Source: Lentisphaerae bacterium GWF2_44_16 (GTDB lineage Bacteria > Verrucomicrobiota > Lentisphaeria > Victivallales > GWF2-45-14). From it: DNA of 51,841 nucleotides. Of this stretch, positions 26,159-34,454 are shown in pieces; position 1 is the first letter of the stretch, and every line of letters starts with the position of its first letter. Position numbers and translations under genes: made by a program. The notes under the pieces were generated by a model, which worked only from the letters and a program-made list of their open reading frames with translations, was not told the DNA's origin and did not search any database. The stretch is taken from contig MHBF01000032.1 in assembly GCA_001803225.1 (NCBI GenBank), positions 8,880-60,720 of the forward strand, in the 5' to 3' direction.

Positions 26159-27001
26159 ATGGATTATATTTTACTTGATTCCGGAAATAAGAAAAAACTT
26201 GAACAGATAGGCCCTTACCGTCTCGTCCGCCCTGCGCAGAATGCCGTATGGAAACCCGTACTCTCAGAGGCGGAATGGGCAGGCGTAAATGGCATTTTTG
26301 AGCGTGATTCTACTGGCGGCGGGCGCTGGAAGTGGCTCAGGGGCGGCGTGGCCCCTTCGTGGAATGTGGACTTGGATTTTTTCAATATGCTCGTGAAACC
26401 TACCGATTTCGGTCATCTCGGTTTTTTTCCTGAACAATACAGCAACTGGCAGTGGCTGAAAAAAAACGTTTCCGGATTTGGCGCACAGCCGAAAGTCCTG
26501 AATCTTTTTGCTTATTCCGGCGCTTCGTCCCTGGCCGCGGCCTCAGCGGGCGCGAATGTATGTCATGTCGATGCCGCGAAGGGAATGGTGGACTGGGCAA
26601 AAGAAAATCTGAAACTGAACTCGGAAATACCCGAGAGAATACGCTGGATAACGGACGACGTCATAAAATTCGTTAATCGCGAAATCCGCCGGGGCAGCCT
26701 CTATAATGGAATTATTCTTGACCCTCCTTCATTCGGCAGGGGCTCTCAGGGACAGGTGTGGAAACTTGAAGACGATATAATGCCGTTTCTTGAGCTTTGC
26801 GGACAGATTATCGATAAAAAATCTCCGTATTTCGTTATTATAAGCTGTCACTCTCAGGGATTTTCCCCGAGCGTTCTTTCCCGCCTCCTCTGCGATGTTT
26901 TCAGTTCAAAAGGCGAAATTCAATCAGGCGAAATGTTAATAAATGAAAAGAACGGAAGAGAATTTGCCGCCGGTTCGTACTCGCGTCTTCTCTGCCGCTG
27001 A
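26159..27001 (+). CDS. RlmI-like SAM-dependent methyltransferase
   Basis: This 280-aa protein is a class I SAM-dependent methyltransferase of the RlmI/RlmK C-terminal type, which methylates 23S rRNA bases. LNLFAYSGASSLAAASAGA is the SAM-binding loop, HVDAAKG the acidic loop, and ILDPPSFGRG the catalytic DPPxF motif. It lacks the N-terminal PUA domain of E. coli RlmI, so RNA recognition must differ. The ATG at 26159 is chosen over a TTG at 26153. It is convergent with the ABC permease gene, with 11 bp between stops. Base specificity is unknown. Confidence 0.85.
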   Translation: MDYILLDSGNKKKLEQIGPYRLVRPAQNAVWKPVLSEAEWAGVNGIFERDSTGGGRWKWLRGGVAPSWNVDLDFFNMLVKPTDFGHLGFFPEQYSNWQWLKKNVSGFGAQPKVLNLFAYSGASSLAAASAGANVCHVDAAKGMVDWAKENLKLNSEIPERIRWITDDVIKFVNREIRRGSLYNGIILDPPSFGRGSQGQVWKLEDDIMPFLELCGQIIDKKSPYFVIISCHSQGFSPSVLSRLLCDVFSSKGEIQSGEMLINEKNGREFAAGSYSRLLCR

Positions 27002-27012
27002 TAATTCGGTTT

Positions 27013-28158
27013 TCAATCCAGCGTTTGTCTGTACCTGAACAGGCCGATGAGTATTATTCCGAAAAGAAAAGCGACTATGAATATGCCGTGCCGGTAAAAA
27101 TCACCGAGTCCCGCGCCGCGCAGTATTATTCCTCTCACAATTTCAAGAAAATGTGTGAGCGGCAACATTGAGCCTATGCATTGTGCCCAGAAAGGCATCC
27201 CCCTGAACGGAAACATGAAACCTGAGAGCAGTATTGAGGGAAGAAAGAAAAATACCGACATTTGTACAGCCTGCAGCTGATTTTTTGCCAGTGTCGATAT
27301 TGTAACGCCCACTGCCAGATTTGCGGCTATAAAGAAAAATGCCACGAAAAAGAGCAAAGATATGGAACCGGCGAATGAGATGTTGAAAAGATATTTAGCC
27401 AATCCCAGCACCAGCGTGATCTGAATGTATCCCACAATCATGTACGGGATTATTTTGCCTGTCATGACTTCCAGCGGCTTGACGGGCGTGGCCAGCAATG
27501 TTTCCATTGTGCCGCGTTCTTTTTCCCTCGTAACTGCCAGTGAGGTTATAAAAACCATCGTCATTGTGAGAATTACCCCCAGCAAACCGGGAACTACATT
27601 TACCTGCGTCCTGATTTCAGGGTTGAAGCATCTATGCAGGCGTATGTCCACCGGGCCGTTTTTTACGCCGATTGCCGCAAGGGGCCCTTTCAGCTCTTTT
27701 GCCAGCGCCGAATTAACTATGCCTTCAAATGCGGAGAGAGCGTATGATACGGCGGAGGGGTCCGCCGCATCGGCCTGTATAAGAAGCTGCGGCCTTTTTC
27801 CCTTTGCCAGTTCCCTGGAGAAATCAGGGGGAAAGCTTATTACGAACTGGGCTTCCGCGCGCTTCATGATTTTTTCCGCCTCGTCTTCGCTTTCAGCTTC
27901 TTTGACTATGCTGAAATATTCACTGTTTTTCATGGCCGAAACTATAGCGCGGGTAAAATTGCTTTGTCCGGCTTCTACGATTACGGTGGGGAGAAACTTC
28001 GGATTTGAATTTATGGCGTAACCGAAAATCACAAGCTGCAACACCGGTATTCCTACCATCATCGCGAAAGTCATCCTGTCGCGTCTCATCTGAATAAACT
28101 CTTTGACTACCACTGACGCGAAACGGCGCGGTGAAAAACTGAAGAGTGTTTTTTTCAT
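27013..28158 (-). CDS. ABC-2 type permease, YbhS/YbhR-like
   Basis: This 381-aa permease has one N-terminal transmembrane segment (about 31-49), a large periplasmic domain (about 50-180) and about five C-terminal segments (from about 185 to 375). TREKERGTMETLLATPVKP is the conserved cytoplasmic loop of the DrrB/YhhJ/YbhR class of exporters. It overlaps the ATPase gene by four bases (ATGA), typical of translational coupling. E. coli ybhSR encode two such permeases; here only one is present, so it probably works as a homodimer. Confidence 0.9.
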   Translation of the reverse strand: MKKTLFSFSPRRFASVVVKEFIQMRRDRMTFAMMVGIPVLQLVIFGYAINSNPKFLPTVIVEAGQSNFTRAIVSAMKNSEYFSIVKEAESEDEAEKIMKRAEAQFVISFPPDFSRELAKGKRPQLLIQADAADPSAVSYALSAFEGIVNSALAKELKGPLAAIGVKNGPVDIRLHRCFNPEIRTQVNVVPGLLGVILTMTMVFITSLAVTREKERGTMETLLATPVKPLEVMTGKIIPYMIVGYIQITLVLGLAKYLFNISFAGSISLLFFVAFFFIAANLAVGVTISTLAKNQLQAVQMSVFFFLPSILLSGFMFPFRGMPFWAQCIGSMLPLTHFLEIVRGIILRGAGLGDFYRHGIFIVAFLFGIILIGLFRYRQTLD

Positions 28159-29096
28159 TTGAAGTTGTCCGTCGCTTTTTTTTCCGTTAAGTATATGAAT
28201 ACGTCCTCAATGCCGGAACCGGTTTCCATCCATGAAAAACCGCTTTCATTCAGATACGGTTTTATCGCGTTTTCGAGTCTCTGTTTATCGCGTCCGGTAA
28301 CATGCAGGGAATTGCCGAAGACTATTGTCTGTTCTATTCCGTCACACTTTCTCAATTTTTCGGCAAGGATGCTCAGGTTGGCGCCTTCTACGCGCCATGT
28401 GTGCAGTCCGGCTTCCTCTATGACTTCACGAATTGTGCCTCTGGCGAGAAGGTTTCCGTAAGCAATATAAGCGAGGCGGTGGCATCTTTCGGCTTCGTCC
28501 ATGTAGTGAGTCGAAACAAGCGCGCTTATCCCTTCAGATGCGAGTTTGTGGAGTTCCTCCCAGAAGTCCCTTCTGGCTTTTGGATCGACTCCCGCGGTCG
28601 GCTCGTCAAGCAGAAGCAGTTCGGGGCTGTGAACGAGGCATGCGGCAAGCGCCAGACGCTGTTTCCAGCCTCCGGAAAGAGTTCCGGCAAGCTGTTTTTC
28701 CCTGCCGGAGAAACCCGTCTTCTCCGTAATGCCGTTTATTACGTTCCGCGCGTCAGAAATGCCGTAAAGTCCGGCGATGAGTTTCAGGTTTTCGAGAACA
28801 GTCAAATCCTCATAGAGACTGAATTTCTGTGTCATGTAACCGACGCGCGGTTTTATCAGGTCTTGCTGTTTCAATACATCAAGTCCGAGGCATGTTCCCT
28901 CCGCGTGGTCAGGTGTAAGCAGTCCGCAGAGCATGCGAATGAAGGTCGTCTTTCCGCTTCCGTTGGGGCCGAGAAAACCGTAAATTTCTCCGCGTTTGAC
29001 CTGTATGGCTATATTGTTCACCACAAGTTTCGGACCGAAACTCTTCCTTACGTTTCTTACGTCTATGACATATTTATTGTCGTTGACGCTCCCCAT
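28155..29096 (-). CDS. ABC transporter ATP-binding protein, YbhF-like
   Basis: This 313-aa single-domain ATPase has Walker A GPNGSGKTT (about residue 40), the signature LSGGWKQRLALA, Walker B LLLLDEPTAGVDP and the switch His in STHYMDE. Together with the adjacent permease and HlyD-like lipoprotein it forms a tripartite drug or lipid exporter. E. coli YbhF has two fused ATPase domains; this one has a single domain and presumably dimerises. It starts one base after the HlyD-like gene and overlaps the permease start by four bases. Confidence 0.94.
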   Translation of the reverse strand: MGSVNDNKYVIDVRNVRKSFGPKLVVNNIAIQVKRGEIYGFLGPNGSGKTTFIRMLCGLLTPDHAEGTCLGLDVLKQQDLIKPRVGYMTQKFSLYEDLTVLENLKLIAGLYGISDARNVINGITEKTGFSGREKQLAGTLSGGWKQRLALAACLVHSPELLLLDEPTAGVDPKARRDFWEELHKLASEGISALVSTHYMDEAERCHRLAYIAYGNLLARGTIREVIEEAGLHTWRVEGANLSILAEKLRKCDGIEQTIVFGNSLHVTGRDKQRLENAIKPYLNESGFSWMETGSGIEDVFIYLTEKKATDNFK

Positions 29097-29097
29097 T

Positions 29098-30093
29098 TTA
29101 TTTCCCCGTCTGAAGAAGTTTTACGATGACAGGGAGTCCGGGATTGAGAATGGCCGCGTCCTTGAGATCGGGCTTTGCCTCTATCATGAACATAAGCTTT
29201 TCTGTATTCTCCTGACTGTAGATTACGGGCGGGGTATATTCGGGTTTCAGTGAAATATAATCCACTACAGCTGAATATTTATTTTCAGGAGTTTCCGTTG
29301 TAAACTCCACTTTGTCTCCCGCTTTGAGCTTAAAAGCCTCCGCGTATTTGACGAAGAAGCGGACTTTGACATTTTCCGGCGCTATCAGGCTTATCGCCGC
29401 GTTGCCGGGGGCCGCGTATTCGCCCTTTCTCAGGAGAACGTCAAAAACCCGTGCGTCGTTTTGAGCGAAAACCGTGCGCTGTTCAAGTCTCCATTTTGCG
29501 GCGGCAAAAGAATCTTCCGCGGCCTTTACAGCTTCCTGTGCCGCTTCAATCTGGTCTTTTCTGGCCGGGAGCTCTGCGACCTTCAAGGATTGTTTGGCTT
29601 CATTCAGTGTCCATAAATCGCGTGCCAGGTTCCATTTCGCGGTGTCGTAATCTCTCTGTGATACTGCGTCTTTTTTGCGAAGAAGCATGTTCCTCTCATG
29701 TTCGATGTTTGAAAGCTCATATACGGCATTAAGCTTGGATATTGTTGCTTTTATCTGGTTTATTTCCTCTTCGCGGGCGCCTTTCAATACGTCCTGAAGT
29801 TCAGCGCGCGCCTTTTTCAAGTTTGCTTCGGCTTCCGAATATGCCGCAAGATATTCTGTTCTGTCGATTTCAAAAAGCTTCTCGTCTTTCTTAACGGTGT
29901 TTCCCCTTTTGACGGACAACTCTGTTATTATCCCTCCGCTTTCCGGTGAAATATAAAGCATGTCCGCATCAATATAGCCCTGGCGTAAAGAATTTTTGCC
30001 GTCATCGCAGGCGCTTAAAAAACATAGCGCCGCAAAAGCCGTAATTATCTTCAGCCTGAAATTTTCCAGAAAAAATGTACGAGGCATTTTCAT
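29098..30093 (-). CDS. HlyD-family periplasmic adaptor lipoprotein, YbhG-like
   Basis: This 331-aa membrane-fusion protein links the inner-membrane exporter to an outer-membrane channel. The signal peptide ends in the lipobox LSAC (about residues 25-28), so it should be a lipoprotein, not anchored by an uncleaved helix as in HlyD. SPESGGIITELSVKRGNTV is the lipoyl-like half, residues about 75-205 form a long helical hairpin, and a beta-barrel domain follows. Its 5' end overlaps the TetR gene by four bases. No outer-membrane channel gene is present in the window. Confidence 0.9.
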   Translation of the reverse strand: MKMPRTFFLENFRLKIITAFAALCFLSACDDGKNSLRQGYIDADMLYISPESGGIITELSVKRGNTVKKDEKLFEIDRTEYLAAYSEAEANLKKARAELQDVLKGAREEEINQIKATISKLNAVYELSNIEHERNMLLRKKDAVSQRDYDTAKWNLARDLWTLNEAKQSLKVAELPARKDQIEAAQEAVKAAEDSFAAAKWRLEQRTVFAQNDARVFDVLLRKGEYAAPGNAAISLIAPENVKVRFFVKYAEAFKLKAGDKVEFTTETPENKYSAVVDYISLKPEYTPPVIYSQENTEKLMFMIEAKPDLKDAAILNPGLPVIVKLLQTGK

Positions 30094-30704
30094 TTTTTCC
30101 TGCCGCTTTTTTTATCCGCCTTTATATTATTAAATATCTTCCCGGCTATCATTTCACTATTTTTTTGCGTGAAGTTGCTTTCCCCGGTAAGCGTATCTAT
30201 TACGGGCCTGTTAAAAAGAAAAATACACTGGGCTATTGTCAATATTCCAATGCTGTCGATTTCTTTTTCAGAACAGCCTTCAGAAACTATTTTCCTTATT
30301 GTCTGCCTTATTTTCATAAAGCGCGGCTTTATCTGTTTTTCCAGTATCTCAAAAAAGAACGGTGACGGGTTTATCATTTCTCTTATCATCATCCTGAAGC
30401 GGTACCTGTGAAGGGGGCTTTCAGCTGAAGTGTTTTTCACAAAATATTGTATCATTGTTTTAAGAAATTTTTCGGGTTCCAGCTCAGGAGATGATATTTT
30501 CAGCGCTTCGTCAATCGGGTCGGCAAGCTGGAAGACGTATTCTATAACATGTCTGTACAGAGCTTCCTTGCCGCTGAAGTGGTAGTTCACCGCGGCTATA
30601 TTGATTTTTGCCTTCGAGCATATATTTCTTATCTTTGCGCCGTGATAACCGTGTTCCGTAAATTCCTCCAGCGCGGCTTCAATTATTCTTTCCTTAGTAC
30701 CCAT
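30090..30704 (-). CDS. TetR-family regulator, CecR-like
   Basis: This 204-aa regulator starts at MGTKERIIEAALEEF; GAGAGG lies seven bases upstream and the nine-codon extension from 30731 is rejected because it overlaps the promoter. The N-terminal HTH contains GAKIRNICSKAKINIAAVNYHF; the C-terminal region resembles DUF1956/CecR. It leads the exporter operon (HlyD, ATPase, permease), as cecR leads ybhGFSR in E. coli. It probably represses its own operon at the inverted repeat 30727-30757 and is released by an exported compound. Confidence 0.88.
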   Translation of the reverse strand: MGTKERIIEAALEEFTEHGYHGAKIRNICSKAKINIAAVNYHFSGKEALYRHVIEYVFQLADPIDEALKISSPELEPEKFLKTMIQYFVKNTSAESPLHRYRFRMMIREMINPSPFFFEILEKQIKPRFMKIRQTIRKIVSEGCSEKEIDSIGILTIAQCIFLFNRPVIDTLTGESNFTQKNSEMIAGKIFNNIKADKKSGRKK

Positions 30705-30726
30705 AACACACCTCTCTAACATTTGT

Positions 30727-30765
30727 ATCAAACAATATTTTAAAACATCTGTTTGATTTTGTCAA
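30727..30765 (-). promoter_or_regulatory. Promoter and operator of the CecR-like exporter operon
   Basis: On the minus strand TTGACA (30760-30765) is exactly 17 bp from TAAAAT (30737-30742). An inverted repeat, ATCAAACA (30727-30734) and TGTTTGAT (30750-30757) with a 15-bp spacer, straddles the -10. This fits TetR repression by promoter occlusion. The match is the best promoter in the window. Confidence 0.8.
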
Positions 30766-30830
30766 GGCCTGAAGAAGAAAAAACGGCTTTTTTAATGATT
30801 TTTCGGGATAGATATTTTTATTGTGCCATG

Positions 30831-30873
30831 AAAAAAGCGGTGAAGCAAAATAATAAGTTTTGCCTCACCGCTT
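30831..30873 (-). terminator. Strong intrinsic terminator of the 11-gene operon
   Basis: On the minus strand a 16-bp stem (arms 30835-30850 and 30858-30873, one G-U pair) closes a seven-base loop and is followed by T residues (complement of A at 30831-30836). It lies 22 bp after the last gene of the operon. Confidence 0.85.
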
Positions 30874-30895
30874 GACGACGGAAATGCTTGGGAGA

Positions 30896-31696
30896 TTACA
30901 AGGAGACGACTTTGTTGCTCAGTATTCCTATCTGATCAATTTCGATCTCAACAATATCTCCGCTTCTGAGAAAACGCGGCGGCTTCTGTGCCATGCCGAC
31001 GCCGCATGGGGTGCCCGTCAGAATAACTGTTCCCGGGTAGAGTGTTATTCCCTCTGACAGATGAGATATTATTCTCGCTATGCTGAAAATCATGTCGGAG
31101 ACAGGCTGGTCCTGCATTATTTTGCCGTTCAGGCGGAGCTTTATATGGAGTTCTTCAGGACGCGTAATCCCTGTAACGAGATATGGGCCAAGGGGACAGA
31201 AGGTGTCAAAAGATTTTCCGCGCGCCCACTGAGCGTCTATTTTGAGTTGTACGTCACGGGCGGACACGTCATTGGCGCAGGTAAAGCCAAGTACATAATC
31301 CATCGCGTCTTTTTCGCTGACGTAGCTGGCTGTTTTGCCTATGACAACCGCGAGTTCTGCTTCGTAATCGACTTCATCGGGATTCTTGCTGGGTAAAATG
31401 ATGTTTTCATTATGCGCTGTCAAGGAATTGGTAGTTTTTATGAAGACCAGCGGATTTTTTGGCGGTTCGGCCGCGCATTCTTTGCAGTGGTCTATATAAT
31501 TCGCTCCGATTGCGATGATATTCGGCGGATTTACAGGCGGAAGAAAACTTTTGATTGAACCGAGCTCTACAGTTTCGCCTGTCTCTTCAAGAGTCCCCTT
31601 GAAAATACAGCCTTTCAGGATTTTAACGTTATTGCCTTCCAGTTTTCCAAGGCAGGCATCAGAATGTCCATCTTTCTTGAAACGGATATATTTCAC
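30896..31696 (-). CDS. Fumarylacetoacetate-hydrolase-family protein
   Basis: This 266-aa enzyme belongs to the FAH superfamily, which hydrolyses C-C bonds of acylpyruvates or decarboxylates and isomerises related acids. Metal ligands are the two Glu in DYEAELAVVIGK and the Asp in GFTCANDVSARD; TGTPCGVGMA closes the active site. In sugar pathways FAH enzymes cleave 2,4-diketo-3-deoxy acids, which would suit the last step of this operon, but the substrate is not shown by sequence. It starts with GTG after AAAAGGA. It lies 71 bp after the creatininase fusion gene and just before the terminator. Confidence 0.9.
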   Translation of the reverse strand: MKYIRFKKDGHSDACLGKLEGNNVKILKGCIFKGTLEETGETVELGSIKSFLPPVNPPNIIAIGANYIDHCKECAAEPPKNPLVFIKTTNSLTAHNENIILPSKNPDEVDYEAELAVVIGKTASYVSEKDAMDYVLGFTCANDVSARDVQLKIDAQWARGKSFDTFCPLGPYLVTGITRPEELHIKLRLNGKIMQDQPVSDMIFSIARIISHLSEGITLYPGTVILTGTPCGVGMAQKPPRFLRSGDIVEIEIDQIGILSNKVVSL

Positions 31697-31767
31697 AGTG
31701 TATTCCTTTTAGTTTAGTTTTGAGAATATAGTAGTTTTTCTGTTTAAATCCAGGCTGAGGATGATTT

Positions 31768-33357
31768 TTATCCCAGCTCTGGCCCGGCGATTGCAAAATA
31801 TTGCTCATTGACTGTCGTATAAGAATTTTCACCTTTATACATTCTTATAAAATTACGCTGTTGAACAAAACCCAGGCTTTTCACGCTTTCAACAAATGCG
31901 GAATTCGTATCAATCACATCAAGCACTGCCGCCTTGCCGTTCAAAGAGGGAAGAACTCCTTTCAACAGTTTCGCGGCTGTCGCGCGGTCATCCGCGACCA
32001 ACGGCCCAAGTTGGGTAAATTTCCTTCCTTGCCGTCCGAAGAGATAAGCTTTTATTTTGTTATTCTCCGCATATTTGAAACAGAGTTCCGGGAATGTCGA
32101 AGTCAAATAAGTCAGAACATTTGTTCTATCGGCTCCAAAGACGAATTTGTCTTTTTCAATAATCTCCGGCATATCTCCCATTTCAACAGAAGATATTTTA
32201 TCTGATTTTTCACCCTGACACTGAACGGAAATGTTTATCATTCTGCTTAGAGTATATTCATCTTTAAAGCCGAGCTTGTCATATACTTTTTTTCCGTCCG
32301 GGGTAGCGTCGAGTTTTATGTTGTCATAGTCTTTCAGCGCGTCCATTGTATGTTTCATTAGTGCGGACGCGATGCCCATTCTTCTGAACGCGTTGTCAAC
32401 TAATACCATGCCGATCCATGAGACTTTGTTTTCATATCCGACACTTGTAATTGACGCCACGGGTCTTCCCATGTGGACCATTACAAAACAGGCTTTCTCA
32501 TTCATGCTTAAAAAAGCTTCCCAGCTGGACGCTGTCTGATTCCAGTCCGCCATCTCGATTAATTTCATCAGTCCAGGGATATCCTTTTTGAGCATATTCC
32601 GGATTGCCAGTCCACCTGAGCCGGCAAATCTTGGCTGATTTCGGAGCCTGCTGATTCTATCCCTGATATAAGGCAGGAGATTGCAGACGGTATTATCCAT
32701 CAGAAGTTTTCCTTCTTCTTTCGACGCTTCTTCATAATGCCCTATCGCGCCCCTTGCGTTGAAATGCCCCACTCCAAACGTGGTAAGGTCGCTTTGACGC
32801 AATGGAATTGCTCCATCATCAAATTCAGGCTTATTTTTGATAACTCTGACGGCTTCGGGTTTTTCAATCATTATTCTGGACGTTTCACTTTTTCCGGCGT
32901 GAATATCAAGTGTTGTCTTGCCGGGCGATACATGGGAATTGGCGAATTCCCAGGGATTGATCAGCAGAATTTTTATATTCCGGTCATGTCTGTTTATATC
33001 TCTGCAAACAGGTATGAGACAATGATTGCCGCCGTGCCCGTTTACGACAATAAGTATTTTGAAGTTCTGTCCTTCCGCCTCGTCCGCTATGTCTCTGATG
33101 ATTTGCATCAGCGTTTCAGGTCTAAGTGAAAAAGAACCTCTGAAACCTGTGTGTTCGAGGCTTGTCGCGATTCCCTGTACCGGAAGAAGCGCGGCGTCCA
33201 GTTCCTTCGCAATTATCCCGGCGAAATACTCGGCATGGATAATATCGGTGTTTAGAGGCAAATGTGAATCATGCTGTTCCACTGAACCGATCGGCAGGAT
33301 TAAAATATCGCCGGAATGCTTCTGCCATTCTACTGTAGTGTTTGCTGTGTCAATCAT
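31768..33357 (-). CDS. Creatininase-GNAT acetyltransferase fusion protein
   Basis: This 529-aa protein joins two enzymes. Residues about 1-240 are a creatininase-type amidohydrolase with metal ligands in GSVEQHDSHLPLNTD, VNGHGGNH and the HAGKSETS motif. Residues about 250-375 are a GNAT acetyltransferase with the acetyl-CoA loop RRMGIASA. Residues about 390-515 look like the Acetyltransf_18 domain that often follows such GNATs (LGPLVADD). The junction is in frame with no sign of a frameshift. It starts eight bases after a Gfo/Idh gene. The pairing suggests deacylation or ring opening coupled to acetylation of an amine; the substrate is unknown. Confidence 0.82.
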   Translation of the reverse strand: MIDTANTTVEWQKHSGDILILPIGSVEQHDSHLPLNTDIIHAEYFAGIIAKELDAALLPVQGIATSLEHTGFRGSFSLRPETLMQIIRDIADEAEGQNFKILIVVNGHGGNHCLIPVCRDINRHDRNIKILLINPWEFANSHVSPGKTTLDIHAGKSETSRIMIEKPEAVRVIKNKPEFDDGAIPLRQSDLTTFGVGHFNARGAIGHYEEASKEEGKLLMDNTVCNLLPYIRDRISRLRNQPRFAGSGGLAIRNMLKKDIPGLMKLIEMADWNQTASSWEAFLSMNEKACFVMVHMGRPVASITSVGYENKVSWIGMVLVDNAFRRMGIASALMKHTMDALKDYDNIKLDATPDGKKVYDKLGFKDEYTLSRMINISVQCQGEKSDKISSVEMGDMPEIIEKDKFVFGADRTNVLTYLTSTFPELCFKYAENNKIKAYLFGRQGRKFTQLGPLVADDRATAAKLLKGVLPSLNGKAAVLDVIDTNSAFVESVKSLGFVQQRNFIRMYKGENSYTTVNEQYFAIAGPELG

Positions 33358-33365
33358 GTTTCAGT

Positions 33366-34433
33366 TCAATCCCAGATATCATTTTCATTGAAAGGAATGG
33401 ATACCTCATCTTTTATTTTATCCGATTTATACATTGCCAGCGCTATTTCCAGTGAAGCTTTCACGGAAGAGCACGGAATGCACAGTTCTCTGCCGCTTTC
33501 AATTGCGTCAACGCAGTCATCAATCACATATTGATGATCTTCGCTTGGAAGCGCCGACGGGTCACTGCTTGCGGTTGCTTGCGCGGCATTGCCGGAGGCG
33601 CGGATTTTTTCATCTTCCGGTTTTTCCTCTTTGAATTTCCAGAGCTTGAATGCCGTCCCGCACATAATGGCGCTGCCGTCTGTTCCGTATATCTCAATCT
33701 GCACGTCATTTCCCGGCCATATAGCGGTGCTTGCCTGAACAAAGCCTCTTACGCCATTGGCGAATGTGATCCTCGCGTCAAGCGTATCTTCAATTTTTAT
33801 TTCCGGGTGCGCCAGATTATGCATTTCGGCGACAACGCCGGACGCGGGGCCCATCAGATATTGCAGAAGGTCGATATAGTGGAACGCATGTTGAATAGTT
33901 ACTCCGGCGCCGCATTTGCGGTTTGAGCGCCATGCGTCCATTTTGTAATAGTCCGCGGCGCGAAACCATTTCATGACGGCGTCGACGCGCAGTATTTTTC
34001 CGAAGCGTTTCTGTTCCAGTGCCGCTTTTATGTGTCGCATCGGTTCGCGGATTCTGCACTGCACGAATATGCCGAATTTCACGCTGGCGTCCTTGCAGGC
34101 TTTTATCATCCTGTCAGTTTCTTTGAGTGACATGGCGGGCGGTTTTTCGCAAAGCACGTGTTTTTTTGCCGCCGCCGCTTTCAGGACAAATTCAGTGTGC
34201 ATGTGATTTGGCGTGATAATGTCAACAACTTCAACGCGCCCATCTTTCAGCATCTCGTCAAAGGATGTATATACAGTTGCGGACGGAGCAAATTTTTCCG
34301 CCAGCTTTTTTGCGTTCTGTTCATTGACATCACAAACTGCCACTAATTCGGCCTTCCGCGACTTTCTTAAAGCGTCCGCGTGGATTCCTGAAATCATTCC
34401 GGCCCCCAGTATCCCGAATCCTTTTTTGCTCAT
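33366..34433 (-). CDS. Gfo/Idh/MocA family dehydrogenase (third in operon)
   Basis: This 355-aa NAD(P)-dependent dehydrogenase has the Rossmann motif GILGAGMISGIHAD and the catalytic EKP motif in LCEKPPAMS. A C-terminal beta-sheet domain with HAFHYIDLLQYLMG is typical of the family. AAAAGGAG lies just upstream of the ATG. It follows the Zn-alcohol dehydrogenase gene by 21 bp and precedes the creatininase fusion by eight. With two other Gfo/Idh genes in the same operon, it likely acts on a distinct hydroxyl of a common sugar-like substrate. Confidence 0.9.
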   Translation of the reverse strand: MSKKGFGILGAGMISGIHADALRKSRKAELVAVCDVNEQNAKKLAEKFAPSATVYTSFDEMLKDGRVEVVDIITPNHMHTEFVLKAAAAKKHVLCEKPPAMSLKETDRMIKACKDASVKFGIFVQCRIREPMRHIKAALEQKRFGKILRVDAVMKWFRAADYYKMDAWRSNRKCGAGVTIQHAFHYIDLLQYLMGPASGVVAEMHNLAHPEIKIEDTLDARITFANGVRGFVQASTAIWPGNDVQIEIYGTDGSAIMCGTAFKLWKFKEEKPEDEKIRASGNAAQATASSDPSALPSEDHQYVIDDCVDAIESGRELCIPCSSVKASLEIALAMYKSDKIKDEVSIPFNENDIWD

Positions 34434-34454
34434 ATGCGTAATCTCCTTTTATTT

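Noticed and set aside
30090-30731. TetR start at 30731
   Set aside because: It would place the start codon inside the predicted operator and promoter; MGTKERI at 30704 has a good ribosome binding site.
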